Counted from the first letter of the stretch, positions 45,074 to 54,431 are shown. The stretch: DNA of 58,288 nucleotides from SAR202 cluster bacterium (GCA_009392215.1 VFGZ01000036.1:1-58288), one strand, 5' to 3'. Notes: generated by a model not told the origin, from the letters alone. Program-made: numbers and translations.

Positions 45074-46753
45074 ATGTCAGAGAACTTTGACTTTGAAATG
45101 TTATTGGACGTCAAAACACCCATGCGAGACGGGGTAAATCTTTCCACCGACATCTACTTACCAAAAGCAAACGGTCCATTTCCAGTGATCCTAATGAGGA
45201 CACCATATAGCAATAACGGTGACGATATCGTAAAGACAGCAATCGGATACGCAAATCGTGGCTATGCATGTGTGATGCAAGACGTACGTGGTAGATGGGA
45301 TTCTGATGGCGATTATTACCCGTTCCACCAGGAAGCGACAGATGGTTATGACACCCAAGAATGGCTTGGCGAACAATCTTGGTGCGACGGAAATATTGGA
45401 ATGGTAGGAGGATCATATCTCGGTGGAGTGCAATGGCTTAGCGCTCCTCTGAAAAGCAACTATCTCAAAGCCATGGTGCCCCGTGTCATGTGTACGGATT
45501 ACTACAAAGGATTAATTCATCCTGGCGGTACTTTCCAGTTAAACGTCATGATGACATGGGGCATGCGAACAAGCGGGCGCACGGCACAAACCATTGACTA
45601 CCACAACTGGACCAAGGCATTTTACTCTCTGCCGCTCGCCGATCTAGGGGGCAGTACAGGACGCAACATGCCTTTCTGGCAAGACTGGCACGAACATCAT
45701 AACGATGATGAATATTGGGACGAAGTTAACACAGAAAGACGCTTCGCCGATATTGAAGTCCCGGCCCTAATTATGGGGGGCTGGTACGACCTTTACGCCC
45801 CTGATGCTTTTGACAACTTCAACGGAATGCGTAAACAAGGGGGTTCGAAAATAGCGCGACAGAGCAGGCTAATAATGGGTCCTTGGCCACACAGACTGAG
45901 CCAATCGACAAAAACTGGAGACATAGATTTTGGCGCACCATCCAAAATAGATCTTGATGCCCTTGAACGTAAATGGTTAGATCGCTGGCTGCGAGGTGAA
46001 GACAACGGAATAGAGAACGAAGCGCCCTTACGCCTGTTCATAATGGGCACAAATAATTGGCGCGACGAACATGAATGGCCTCTGGCAAGGACAGACTGGC
46101 AATACTGGCACCTTCACTCAAACGGTCAGGCCAACAGTGCCGATGGCAATGGAACACTTTCATTGGAAAAACCGGGCAATGAACAGCCTGATAAATTCTC
46201 ATATAACCCTGAATACCCTGTCCAAACAATCGGGGGGAACAATTGCTGCTCCCCCGATATCGTGCCATGGGGACCATATGATCAACGTCCTGTCGAAAGT
46301 CGCAGTGATGTGTTGTGCTTCACCACCAATCCCATGTCAAGTGATTTCGAAGTAACTGGACCAATCAAACTCAAAATGTACGCTTCAACCGATTGTTTGG
46401 ATACGGATTGGACTGCAAAACTGGTAGACGTTTCGCCAGACGGTTACGCAAAAAACCTTTGTGACAGCATAATCAGGGGCCGTTATAGACAGGGTTTTGA
46501 GAAACAGAACCTGCTGGAGCCTGAACAGATTTACGAATATGAGATAAACATAGGTGTGACGGCTAATGTATTTAAAACCGGGCACCGAATAAGACTCGAA
46601 GTTTCTTCTTCAAATTTCCCTCGATTTGATCGCAACTTAAATACTGGAAAACAGGTCGGCTATGATTCTGAAATGCGCGTTGCAAACCAAATGGTGTTTC
46701 ATTCAGACAAATATCCATCACATTTAATTCTTCCAGTTGTGAAGCAAACATAG
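45074..46753 (+). CDS. CocE/NonD family alpha/beta hydrolase (X-Pro dipeptidyl-peptidase S15-like)
   Basis: A 559-residue hydrolase for esters or acyl peptides. The N-terminal catalytic domain has VKTPMRDGVNLSTDIYLP and nucleophile Ser114 in MVGGSYLGGVQWL. The C-terminal jelly-roll domain typical of CocE/XPD is recognisable in TNPMSSDFEVTGPIKLKMY and LEVSSSNFPRFDRNLNTG. The start at 45074 follows AAAGAG; an upstream ATG (44990) adds 28 residues not expected for the family. No signal peptide is seen, so it is probably cytoplasmic. It is followed after 2 bases by the extended SDR gene. Confidence 0.92.
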   Translation: MSENFDFEMLLDVKTPMRDGVNLSTDIYLPKANGPFPVILMRTPYSNNGDDIVKTAIGYANRGYACVMQDVRGRWDSDGDYYPFHQEATDGYDTQEWLGEQSWCDGNIGMVGGSYLGGVQWLSAPLKSNYLKAMVPRVMCTDYYKGLIHPGGTFQLNVMMTWGMRTSGRTAQTIDYHNWTKAFYSLPLADLGGSTGRNMPFWQDWHEHHNDDEYWDEVNTERRFADIEVPALIMGGWYDLYAPDAFDNFNGMRKQGGSKIARQSRLIMGPWPHRLSQSTKTGDIDFGAPSKIDLDALERKWLDRWLRGEDNGIENEAPLRLFIMGTNNWRDEHEWPLARTDWQYWHLHSNGQANSADGNGTLSLEKPGNEQPDKFSYNPEYPVQTIGGNNCCSPDIVPWGPYDQRPVESRSDVLCFTTNPMSSDFEVTGPIKLKMYASTDCLDTDWTAKLVDVSPDGYAKNLCDSIIRGRYRQGFEKQNLLEPEQIYEYEINIGVTANVFKTGHRIRLEVSSSNFPRFDRNLNTGKQVGYDSEMRVANQMVFHSDKYPSHLILPVVKQT

Positions 46754-46755
46754 GT

Positions 46756-47766
46756 ATGACCACTGTAGTGACTGGAGCTGGAGGATTCATCGGTAATGTC
46801 CTTGTGCGCGAGCTTATTGCCAGAGGCCGTTCAGTTAGAGCTGTCGTCCGATCCAACAAAAAAGCACTTGAAGAACTTGATATAGAGATCGTCACTGCCG
46901 ACATAAGGAATGCATCTTCAGTTGACAGGGCGCTTGCCGGAGCAGAGTCAGTGTTTCACCTTGCATCAGTAATCTCCTTATCAGGGGACCAATCTGGCAA
47001 TGTGACCGAAACCAATATTAATGGCGCGAAAAATGTCGCAAAAGCTGCTCTTAAAAACGGTGTCAAAAAATTTATTCACTGCAGCTCGATTCATGTATTC
47101 GACTTGGAAGAGCATGGTAAAACAATCAATGAAAATACCATGCGAGTCACTATGGATTCACCTGTTTACGATCGGACAAAACATGGAGGAGAAACAGCGG
47201 TGAGGGATCTTATTAAAATAGGTCTCCCCGCAATAGTTATTCACCCAACTGGGGTGATCGGCCCTGGAGACCATCGACCATCACGTATGGGTCAGGTACT
47301 ACTCGACCTATCTTCCAAAAAGCTTCCTGCACTAATTCCCGGAGGATTCGACTGGGTAGATGTACGTGACGTATGTGCCGGTGCGCTCGCTGCAGAGGAA
47401 TATGGACGAATAGGAGAGAGTTATATTCTTTCGGGTCAATGGCATTCAACGCGTCAACTCGCAACCTTTGGTGAAGAAATTACAGGAACGCCACCACCAA
47501 CATTCGATTTACCAATATGGCTAGCCCAAGGCATAGCGCCTTTAGGAAGCCTATTGGGCAAAATAACCAGCAAAGAATATCGATTGAATCCAGATACAGT
47601 ATCAGCCCTGAAGTCAGCCCGCGCAATCTCTTCAGCAAAAGCTAAAACCGAACTGGGATTCAAGCCACGCCCAATAAGAGATTCGGTACATGATGCTTAT
47701 AAATGGTTTGAGAAATTCGGATTACTAAACAAGCCGCTGTTGCATAAAAATGGATTCGATTCTTGA
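46756..47766 (+). CDS. extended SDR, NAD-dependent epimerase/3-beta-HSD-like
   Basis: A 336-residue extended SDR. GAGGFIG (7-13) binds NAD(P), TADIRN binds the adenine, CSSIHVF contributes the Ser and Tyr138-x3-Lys142 is the catalytic pair. The fold includes sugar epimerases, dihydroflavonol reductases and 3-beta-hydroxysteroid dehydrogenases. The 3-beta-HSD option is favoured only because the next, translationally coupled gene is a steroid 5-alpha-reductase homologue. The gene starts 2 bases after the CocE stop, and its own stop overlaps the next start (TTGA). Confidence 0.88.
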   Translation: MTTVVTGAGGFIGNVLVRELIARGRSVRAVVRSNKKALEELDIEIVTADIRNASSVDRALAGAESVFHLASVISLSGDQSGNVTETNINGAKNVAKAALKNGVKKFIHCSSIHVFDLEEHGKTINENTMRVTMDSPVYDRTKHGGETAVRDLIKIGLPAIVIHPTGVIGPGDHRPSRMGQVLLDLSSKKLPALIPGGFDWVDVRDVCAGALAAEEYGRIGESYILSGQWHSTRQLATFGEEITGTPPPTFDLPIWLAQGIAPLGSLLGKITSKEYRLNPDTVSALKSARAISSAKAKTELGFKPRPIRDSVHDAYKWFEKFGLLNKPLLHKNGFDS

Positions 47767-48521
47767 CAGAACTCGACTTTCACAGATGGGCGGTGTGGTC
47801 CCAATTAATCATTGCGGCCATAACGTTTATAAGCGTGGTTTTCGTAATCGCACCATATGGACGCTACGAGCGCAGTGGGTGGGGACGACGTGTTCAAAAA
47901 AAACACGGGTGGATCTTGATGGAATTTCCTGCCGTCGTTGTGTTTTTAGCTTTGTTTTTGATCGGAGAAAAACGCTTAGATCTCATCCCGTTGGTATTTA
48001 TGGGAATCTGGCAAATCCATTACATTCATCGAGCATTTATATTCCCATATCGAATGCGATTTTCCTCTCGTAGTATCCCACTAATCGTTCCCGTACTGGG
48101 GATAACATTCAACACACTTAATGCATACATCAATGCACGTTGGATCACTCACTTCGGAAATTACGGCTCGGAATGGCTTCATGACCCTCGATTCCTAATC
48201 GGCTTAGCAGTGTTCATAGCAGCATGGCTTGGAAACCTGGATTCAGACAACAAGCTCAGATCTCTTCGGAAATCCGGTGATACTTCTTACAAGATCCCAA
48301 AGGGCGGTCTCTACCGGTGGATTTCGGCTCCTAATTACGGATGCGAAATCTTGATGTGGATGGGTTGGGCGATCGCAACATGGTCAACAGCCGGATTAGC
48401 TTTTGCCCTGTATTCGACAGCCAATCTCGCCCCTAGAGCACTCAACCACCATTCGTGGTACCGCAAAAAATTCAAAGAGTACCCGAGGGACCGTAAAGCT
48501 CTGATCCCATACATTCTTTGA
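47763..48521 (+). CDS. steroid 5-alpha-reductase family membrane enzyme
   Basis: A 252-residue polytopic membrane protein strikingly like animal SRD5A1/SRD5A2 (254-259 residues), which reduce the delta-4 bond of 3-oxosteroids with NADPH. Landmarks are MEFPA (Glu54), HYIHRAF (Tyr87), GDTSYKIPKGGLYRWIS, APNYGCEILMW (Asn191, Glu195, with the spacing of human Asn193/Glu197) and the end HHSWYRKKFKEYPRDRKALI. These match the catalytic residues of the human enzymes. Start is TTG at 47763 inside the previous stop. Real substrate unknown; a sterol, hopanoid-like or polyprenol compound is possible. Confidence 0.92.
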   Translation: MTELDFHRWAVWSQLIIAAITFISVVFVIAPYGRYERSGWGRRVQKKHGWILMEFPAVVVFLALFLIGEKRLDLIPLVFMGIWQIHYIHRAFIFPYRMRFSSRSIPLIVPVLGITFNTLNAYINARWITHFGNYGSEWLHDPRFLIGLAVFIAAWLGNLDSDNKLRSLRKSGDTSYKIPKGGLYRWISAPNYGCEILMWMGWAIATWSTAGLAFALYSTANLAPRALNHHSWYRKKFKEYPRDRKALIPYIL

Positions 48522-48554
48522 AATACTGGCCCGACGAATCGATAAAAGCTTAAA

Positions 48555-49442
48555 TCACCTGGGCAAAAATGGACCAGGGTGTTTAGGCTCTCCGCAAGCT
48601 TCAGCCAGCCAATCTTCCTGAGCAAGATGATCGAGAGCGCTATATTCAGTAGGTGATAATACTGTTACTTCAGCGTTTATAGCATCAGCAATTGTCGCGG
48701 ACGACACATCGCTTAAACCGCTAACAGCCAACAGCGTATTTGCAGTGATGTTAGGCGCAAACTTCATCGGGTCAAAAAGCCCTAACGTGCGTTCTGCCTC
48801 CTCCCATTTTTCCGGATTTAAACGCCTGTAATCATTAAATTCCTGTTGGGGGTACACATCAGTCGTGCTAGCGGAATAACGTTCCCAGTCATCAAATACA
48901 AATTGTCCTGAAGTCAAAAGCACTTCAACATCATTCCGTAAAGCGGCTGACTGAAAAGCTAGGTCAGATCCAGATATCGCCAAGTTACCAGAATTTATCT
49001 CTGGCTGATCAAGCAATACATCAATACCTCGGAGGCAGTCAGCAACCATCTCTCGCCACCTGTATGTATCTTGATCGGGAAGTCCGTCAGTCAATAGCCC
49101 AGGATACGCTGCCTTGTAATCATCATCAGATAAGCGCTGCCCTCGATGACATAGAGCCATTACAGCGAACCGATTTCTCCTTTCCCATGCCGGAACCGCC
49201 ACAACGCTACCGTACCCGGGGGCTTGAAATAAAGGCGTAAATGGAGCAGAAACCTTCGGAACCAAATAATATGCAAATAGCGGATAATCACCAATCCCTG
49301 TAAAACTAAGTCCCCACGCCGTCGATAATTCATTCGACCGCAACGGAATCCTCGCACGCCGCACCGGCGCAGAGCGAAGCGCAATTACTTCGTCCAAAGT
49401 GGATTGCCAGAAATCAACGAAATGACGTTCACCAATCAACAT
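48555..49442 (-). CDS. acetyl-xylan-esterase-like protein lacking the catalytic serine
   Basis: A 295-residue alpha/beta-hydrolase-fold protein that aligns with the next gene upstream: FWQSTLDEV, QAPGYGSVV, the NPxYPGLLT-like AAYPGLLTDG and QEFNDYRRLNPE all correspond. The nucleophile elbow is broken: where the intact neighbour has LGGSQGG, this protein has SGSDLAF, with Asp160 in the serine position. An acid (Asp245) may remain, but the usual GHES histidine region is not recognisable. The frame is open throughout, so it is a probable non-catalytic partner rather than a pseudogene. It starts 15 bases after its paralogue. Confidence 0.75.
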   Translation of the reverse strand: MLIGERHFVDFWQSTLDEVIALRSAPVRRARIPLRSNELSTAWGLSFTGIGDYPLFAYYLVPKVSAPFTPLFQAPGYGSVVAVPAWERRNRFAVMALCHRGQRLSDDDYKAAYPGLLTDGLPDQDTYRWREMVADCLRGIDVLLDQPEINSGNLAISGSDLAFQSAALRNDVEVLLTSGQFVFDDWERYSASTTDVYPQQEFNDYRRLNPEKWEEAERTLGLFDPMKFAPNITANTLLAVSGLSDVSSATIADAINAEVTVLSPTEYSALDHLAQEDWLAEACGEPKHPGPFLPR

Positions 49443-49457
49443 TATTAGTATTCCCCA

Positions 49458-50432
49458 TCAGATTTCTGGCACAAAACCACCGGCTGAAGAACCAACCGGA
49501 TTGGGTGACAGATGCTTAGCAAAAAACTCAGTTATAACCTTGCCATGCCCCTGACCTGCTCCAGATTCATGACCACAATCTTTGTAGGTGTACATCTGCT
49601 TGTTTTCACTGCCAATAGCTTCGAAAACCGCAAAACCTGTCTCAGGCGGACACACGTCATCTTTTAACCCAACATTAACAATAATCGGACATTTGATCTG
49701 ATCAACGAAATTATGTATATCGTACAAATTAAGCGTGTCCCTTACCGTCGATTCAGATTCTGGATTCAAGCGTAAATAATCATTGATTTCTTCATATGGA
49801 TAGGTTCGGGTCAGAGAGGCAGAGTCCATCATTGAGCATAGATAAGGAGCGCCGGCGGATGCGGCAGCAACCACATTATTTCTCAAAGAAGAAACAAGCA
49901 AAGTCAAAGCACCGCCCTGACTCCCACCGAGAACCCCGAGACGACGCTCGTCGACTTCAGGCATCTGAGCCAGGAAATCAAAGGCTCTCACAGCATCCAT
50001 ATAAAACCCCCTGTAACCATAAGTACTCCGGGATTCGATGTTGTGAGTAAGAAGACCTGGGTAGCCAGGATTAAAAACCCGATTTGAGCGCAATTTGTTT
50101 CTGGGTGCAGCTGAAAAAACAGCATAGCCATCACGAGCTAAATCCGTCGGCAGTTTTGGCTCACTTACATATCCGGGAACAAACAGTAACCCGGGCAAGG
50201 GATCTGGATGATTCCTAGGCCTCGCATACCAACCAGCAATTTCAACGGATTCATAACTTCTATAAACGGCTTCAAAAACCTCAACATGATAATTAGATCT
50301 CATGGGATCAAGGGTTAGCCGAGGGTTCAAGTCAACCCTTTCAGTTGCCTCAAGTGTTTGTCGCCAGAATTCTTGAAAATCATGGGGTTTGACGACACTG
50401 GATCTGTAATTGGATAAATTTGATTTATTCAA
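49458..50432 (-). CDS. acetyl xylan esterase/cephalosporin-C deacetylase family esterase
   Basis: A 324-residue esterase of the AXE1 family that deacetylates oligosaccharides or similar acetyl esters. The triad is present: Ser171 in GVLGGSQGGAL, an Asp in VGLKDDVCPPETGFA (258 or 259) and His288 in YKDCGHES. YGYRGFYMDAVRAFDFL is typical of the family. No signal peptide is visible, so it acts in the cytoplasm. It precedes its degenerate copy on one transcript and diverges from the XRE regulator. Confidence 0.92.
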   Translation of the reverse strand: MNKSNLSNYRSSVVKPHDFQEFWRQTLEATERVDLNPRLTLDPMRSNYHVEVFEAVYRSYESVEIAGWYARPRNHPDPLPGLLFVPGYVSEPKLPTDLARDGYAVFSAAPRNKLRSNRVFNPGYPGLLTHNIESRSTYGYRGFYMDAVRAFDFLAQMPEVDERRLGVLGGSQGGALTLLVSSLRNNVVAAASAGAPYLCSMMDSASLTRTYPYEEINDYLRLNPESESTVRDTLNLYDIHNFVDQIKCPIIVNVGLKDDVCPPETGFAVFEAIGSENKQMYTYKDCGHESGAGQGHGKVITEFFAKHLSPNPVGSSAGGFVPEI

Positions 50433-50574
50433 ATGAGCCTCCAGTCAGCTTTTTATCTATGCAATAGAGCGATAGCTTTTATATATCTTCAATAATCTTT
50501 CATTTAAAGGATTGATCCGAACATATACACTAGCAGCATCTAGATTAACCGAGCTTAAAATCCATGCGAATTAC

Positions 50575-50597
50575 GATTCACGAATATGATTCACGAA
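50575..50597. repeat. direct repeat upstream of the XRE regulator
   Basis: GATTCACGAA occurs at 50575-50584 and again at 50588-50597, a 13-base period, in the intergenic region between the esterase gene and the XRE regulator. Spacing near one helical turn and position suggest an operator, possibly autoregulatory. Confidence 0.35.
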
Positions 50598-50767
50598 ATA
50601 ATAAAAGATTCCTTTATTGAGAGCAAGTTACCAGATTCAGTTCGCAAATTATTAGCACATTAAACAAATCCACTGTATATATATGTTCATAACCTATGTT
50701 AATAACCCATTCGGATAAACAAACTAACAAGATGCGGCAAAACATTACTTCCGACAAAACTATAGTC

Positions 50768-51538
50768 ATGACCATTGGACAACGTGTCGAGATTTTCAGA
50801 AAACGACTAAACCTCACTCAGTCTGAGCTGGCCAAACGCTTCAACAAACCACGCACGCAGGCATGGATATCCACGGTTGAGTCCGGTAAAGTCAGCATCA
50901 ACGTTGCGGACCTGATAGAGATTGCTTCAATTTTGGGCAAAACTACCACAGATCTAATCTACGCAAACGAAGGGCAAGAAAAAGCGCGGACCCATTCACT
51001 CAACTCTATCATCAAAGAATTAAATCAAAAAAGCCCTCTTGAATTACCGGTTTATTTACAAAGGCAACTTTCAGATCCAACGAGTGAGCCTATCGATTAC
51101 CAGTATTCTTCAAAATTTTCTGGGTACACAATGCTTGGAGATGAGGGGGCCATCGATTCTGTACATAACCAAAAAATAATGGTTGTGGAACGATATTACT
51201 CAGAACCATTGCTGAATATCACCGATTTATTATCATTCAGCACAGAACAAGCCCCACACGCCGATCTAGATACCAGAAGCTCAGATCGCGTAATCGCCAA
51301 ACTTGACAAGCCGTATTCAGGTCTTGACATCCATCCAGGCATTTTTAATATCGATGGCAGTCTCACGACACAAATTCGTGGTGAAAACCCAGTGCATCTA
51401 AAAAAAGGCTCTTATGAAATTCTAGGTGTTCTAATATTGCGCCGAACCCTATATAAGTCTTCAGTAATAAGGACCTGGCTACAACGCCAACATGGACTCA
51501 TGAAGATAGAGAGAATGGGATATCCACAGGATTTTTAA
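50768..51538 (+). CDS. XRE-family transcriptional regulator with unassigned C-terminal domain
   Basis: Residues about 2-60 form a helix-turn-helix of the Cro/C1 type (MTIGQRVEIFRKRLNLTQSE, then AWISTVESGKVSINVADLIE). The remaining ~190 residues are beta-rich. Near the end, RVIAKLDKPYSGLD and EILGVLILRRTLY recall the last strands of S24/LexA-type domains, but I cannot identify the Ser/Lys dyad. ATGs at 50696 and 50732 are in frame upstream; 50768 puts the HTH at the N-terminus as usual. Its likely targets are the flanking esterase genes or itself. Confidence 0.8.
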   Translation: MTIGQRVEIFRKRLNLTQSELAKRFNKPRTQAWISTVESGKVSINVADLIEIASILGKTTTDLIYANEGQEKARTHSLNSIIKELNQKSPLELPVYLQRQLSDPTSEPIDYQYSSKFSGYTMLGDEGAIDSVHNQKIMVVERYYSEPLLNITDLLSFSTEQAPHADLDTRSSDRVIAKLDKPYSGLDIHPGIFNIDGSLTTQIRGENPVHLKKGSYEILGVLILRRTLYKSSVIRTWLQRQHGLMKIERMGYPQDF

Positions 51539-51601
51539 CTGTCTTCATAACTCCCGAAAATCGAAAGTTATAAAGAAAACATCTCTTCGGCCAACATTTC
51601 C

Positions 51602-53194
51602 TTAAGATACGGACTGAGAAACACCTCTGATTAAATCAGAAATACGCTCGCCAATAACCATTGCCGTTACGTTAGTGTTAGCTCTAATGCAGTCAGGCAT
51701 GATAGAGGCATCTACCACCCTGAGATTACTTAGACCGTGCACCCGCCCAGCATTGTCAACTACTGATTCTGAGTCCGTTGCTGGTCCCATCTTGCACGTT
51801 CCAGATCCATGGTGACTGGTCCTGACATGACGCAACATCCAGTCATCAAGCGTTGCATCAGATTCCAAGTCTTTTTGCGATGGATTTACTAATTGGTCAA
51901 TTATGTCCTTGTACGATTCCTCTTTGGCAAGGTCTAGGCATATGTAGACGGCTTCCCTTAAACGATTGCGATCATTTTCCTCTGCAAGATAATTAAAGTT
52001 TATATCTGGCTGACTGTCGGGATCTTTCGATCTCAAATTCACGCTACCAGATCCATCAGCCAAATAAATAACCGCAATCATCCCCACGCCGACTTCGTCG
52101 TCTCGAACAATTTGACCTGATGGAACAGTATACGTGTCAAATTCAGAGGCGTGAGCTATTGGATGGATAAACATATCGTTTCGGTGCGGTGATCCATCAG
52201 CCGTGTACCTGAGAGCATTCTGAATTCTAGGATCAAGTGGATGTTGATCAAAGCCTGGTTTCGTTGTGAAAGTCAGTTGCACCTGAGGATGGTCTCTCAG
52301 GTTTTTGCCCACGCCCGGCAAATCGGATAATACAGGGATTCCATGTTTTTGCAGTTCATCAGCCGGCCCCACCCCCGATAACATTAACAGTTGCGGCGAT
52401 GCATAGGCACCACAAGCAAGAATCACCTCCCCAGCGGTAAGTTCAAATAAATCACCGCCCGATTCGGCTAAGACACCTGTAGCGCGATTCTTCTGAAAAA
52501 TCACAGACTGTACTTTAGTGTCAGACCTTATTGTGAGGTTTAGACGGTGTCTTGCGGGATCCAGATAAGTCAATGCAGTCGACCATCTTATGCCACCGGC
52601 ATTATTGAAAGGTGTCGAACCGATACCAGTCGAGTCCGGATTGTTCTGATCAGGGGACTCATCGAAACCGTAACTTTTACAAGCCTCATAAAATGCAATT
52701 TGATCGGGAAGCATCTCAGATTTATCCCACCTTCTCACCGGAACAGCACCTTCTCCACTATGAAAGTCCCCCGCAAAATCGGGATCTTTCTCAACTCTTA
52801 GAAAGTAAGGCAGTAAATCACGATATCCCCAACCTTCATTACCTTCATTCACCCAGGCATCGTAATCCTCAGGAACTCCTCGGAGGAAAATCTGCGCATT
52901 TACTGCACTAGAGCCTCCTACCACCTTGCCTCTCGGAACGCTAATGCTAGTGTTTTTTTCTGTTGCACGACCTTCGTATCCCCAGTTATGTGTACTTAGC
53001 TCTCCGAATGCTTTTGCCCAGATCCTAGGTTCGATACCGTAACCGTGCTTAAGTTCTGTAGGTAGAGTTTCGGGATCGGGATAATCAGGCCCTGCTTCCA
53101 ACAATAAAACGGATCTTTCAGGGTCTTCAGTCAAACGCGCAGCCAATACTGAACCCGCAGAGCCTGAGCCGACAATTATCGTGTCATAAATCAT
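51602..53194 (-). CDS. GMC-family FAD-dependent alcohol/choline dehydrogenase
   Basis: A 530-residue GMC oxidoreductase oxidising a primary or secondary alcohol with FAD. The FAD motif is VGSGSAGSVLAARL (8-21), followed by LLLEAGPDYPD and the GMC signature around VPRGKVVGGSSAVNAQIFLRG. RTSHHGSGTCKMG and VVDASIMPDCIRANTNVTAM complete the C-terminal catalytic region. Length is typical. It is a stand-alone gene converging on the XRE gene. No signal sequence or cytochrome partner is seen. Confidence 0.94.
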   Translation of the reverse strand: MIYDTIIVGSGSAGSVLAARLTEDPERSVLLLEAGPDYPDPETLPTELKHGYGIEPRIWAKAFGELSTHNWGYEGRATEKNTSISVPRGKVVGGSSAVNAQIFLRGVPEDYDAWVNEGNEGWGYRDLLPYFLRVEKDPDFAGDFHSGEGAVPVRRWDKSEMLPDQIAFYEACKSYGFDESPDQNNPDSTGIGSTPFNNAGGIRWSTALTYLDPARHRLNLTIRSDTKVQSVIFQKNRATGVLAESGGDLFELTAGEVILACGAYASPQLLMLSGVGPADELQKHGIPVLSDLPGVGKNLRDHPQVQLTFTTKPGFDQHPLDPRIQNALRYTADGSPHRNDMFIHPIAHASEFDTYTVPSGQIVRDDEVGVGMIAVIYLADGSGSVNLRSKDPDSQPDINFNYLAEENDRNRLREAVYICLDLAKEESYKDIIDQLVNPSQKDLESDATLDDWMLRHVRTSHHGSGTCKMGPATDSESVVDNAGRVHGLSNLRVVDASIMPDCIRANTNVTAMVIGERISDLIRGVSQSVS

Positions 53195-53441
53195 AATTCC
53201 GACAGTATAAGCAGGGTTTGATAACAGGCGCCATGGAAATTCGTTTTAGCAAGGGTACTATTGGTCAAATGTACTTAGCCTGGTGGAGGTCCATATATTT
53301 ATACGTCATATGGGAAACGCGCCCGCACACATGCTGATAAACGAAGAACCCGATACTGCACTGATCCAGAGCCTAGTTACCAATAAAACAAGGTTGGCAA
53401 TTAGATTTAACCAAGTGAATTCCTAAGTAGTTTTAAACCCC

Positions 53442-54431
53442 TTAACCACCAGCCTCAATCGACTGCAAGATTCCCCGCATATGTCCGACACAATACGCCA
53501 TGTATTCACGTCCCTGAGGACTATCAGTAGAGATCCGATTCAAATGATCGTAATCAATCACACCCTGATAATGGACGTCATGTAGAGCTTTTGCGACTCG
53601 GTACATACTCAGATCACCTTCGTCCGGCATAACTTCTTCATACTCACCATTTACCGGAATCGTACCTTTCACATTTCTGAAATGAACGTGAATTATTTTG
53701 TCCCCAAATCGGCGTATACCTTCGAAAATATCTTCACCTGATTCGTACCTTGTACCAACACAAAATGTCATACAGTTGTTTTTCGAAGGAACTTCAGAAA
53801 AAAGCTTTTCAAAAGCATCAAAGTTATAAAGAACCTGCGGAACGCCGTTTATTTTTGGGACCGGTGGGTCATTGCCATGCATGCCCACTCTGAGATCATA
53901 CTGATCCAATACAGGCATCACGCTTTTGTATATATTGAGGGTGCCTTCCCATATCTGCTGTGCTGACGGAGCATCTGATCTGAGCGGCATATCTGCTAAC
54001 TCACGTACCCGCATATGATGATGCTGGTATCCCCCACGTCCGGTGACCCAGCTGTGAAAGTTTTCTCTGAAGGGATGAAGCGTGGATGCTTGGAAAGCTT
54101 GGATGCCAAACATCGGAAGCCCTGCTTCACCACAAAGCTCAGCATTCACTTGCAGATTCTCGATTTCTCTCTCACCTTCGGGCCTTCCCAAAAAAGCGTT
54201 CACATAATGAGTCCCTGAGGTGTTTGCTCGTTCTATTTTCAAGCCTGCCTGATCGAGTTTCTCGATAACCTGATGAAGACCATCACGGTTAGCACGCCCC
54301 CCTGCTTCCTCGTAGCCCGGAACCATGTCCAGCACGATATCTACATAATCGACACCAATTTGCTTGATGAACTTCAAATCTTCTGGTCGATCCAACCAAT
54401 CTGCGCTAATTCTAGTTCCTATCCTGGTCAT
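53442..54431 (-). CDS. mannonate dehydratase (UxuA)-like TIM-barrel enzyme
   Basis: A 329-residue member of the UxuA/xylose-isomerase-like TIM-barrel group. UxuA dehydrates D-mannonate to 2-keto-3-deoxygluconate in uronate catabolism. The typical order is visible: MHGNDPPVP, then CVGTRYESG, HVHFRNVKG, PDEGDLSMYRVAKAL and IDYDHLN, whose His, Cys and Asp residues hold the metal. It is shorter than E. coli UxuA (about 394) but like other bacterial forms. It follows a sugar-dehydrogenase-like SDR and a sulfatase on the same strand, consistent with breakdown of a sulfated uronic acid. The exact sugar acid is not certain. Confidence 0.83.
   Translation of the reverse strand: MTRIGTRISADWLDRPEDLKFIKQIGVDYVDIVLDMVPGYEEAGGRANRDGLHQVIEKLDQAGLKIERANTSGTHYVNAFLGRPEGEREIENLQVNAELCGEAGLPMFGIQAFQASTLHPFRENFHSWVTGRGGYQHHHMRVRELADMPLRSDAPSAQQIWEGTLNIYKSVMPVLDQYDLRVGMHGNDPPVPKINGVPQVLYNFDAFEKLFSEVPSKNNCMTFCVGTRYESGEDIFEGIRRFGDKIIHVHFRNVKGTIPVNGEYEEVMPDEGDLSMYRVAKALHDVHYQGVIDYDHLNRISTDSPQGREYMAYCVGHMRGILQSIEAGG

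Noticed and set aside
51539-51601. Terminator between the XRE and GMC genes
   Set aside because: Only a 6-bp ATAACT/AGTTAT match with a 13-base loop is present; too weak to call.
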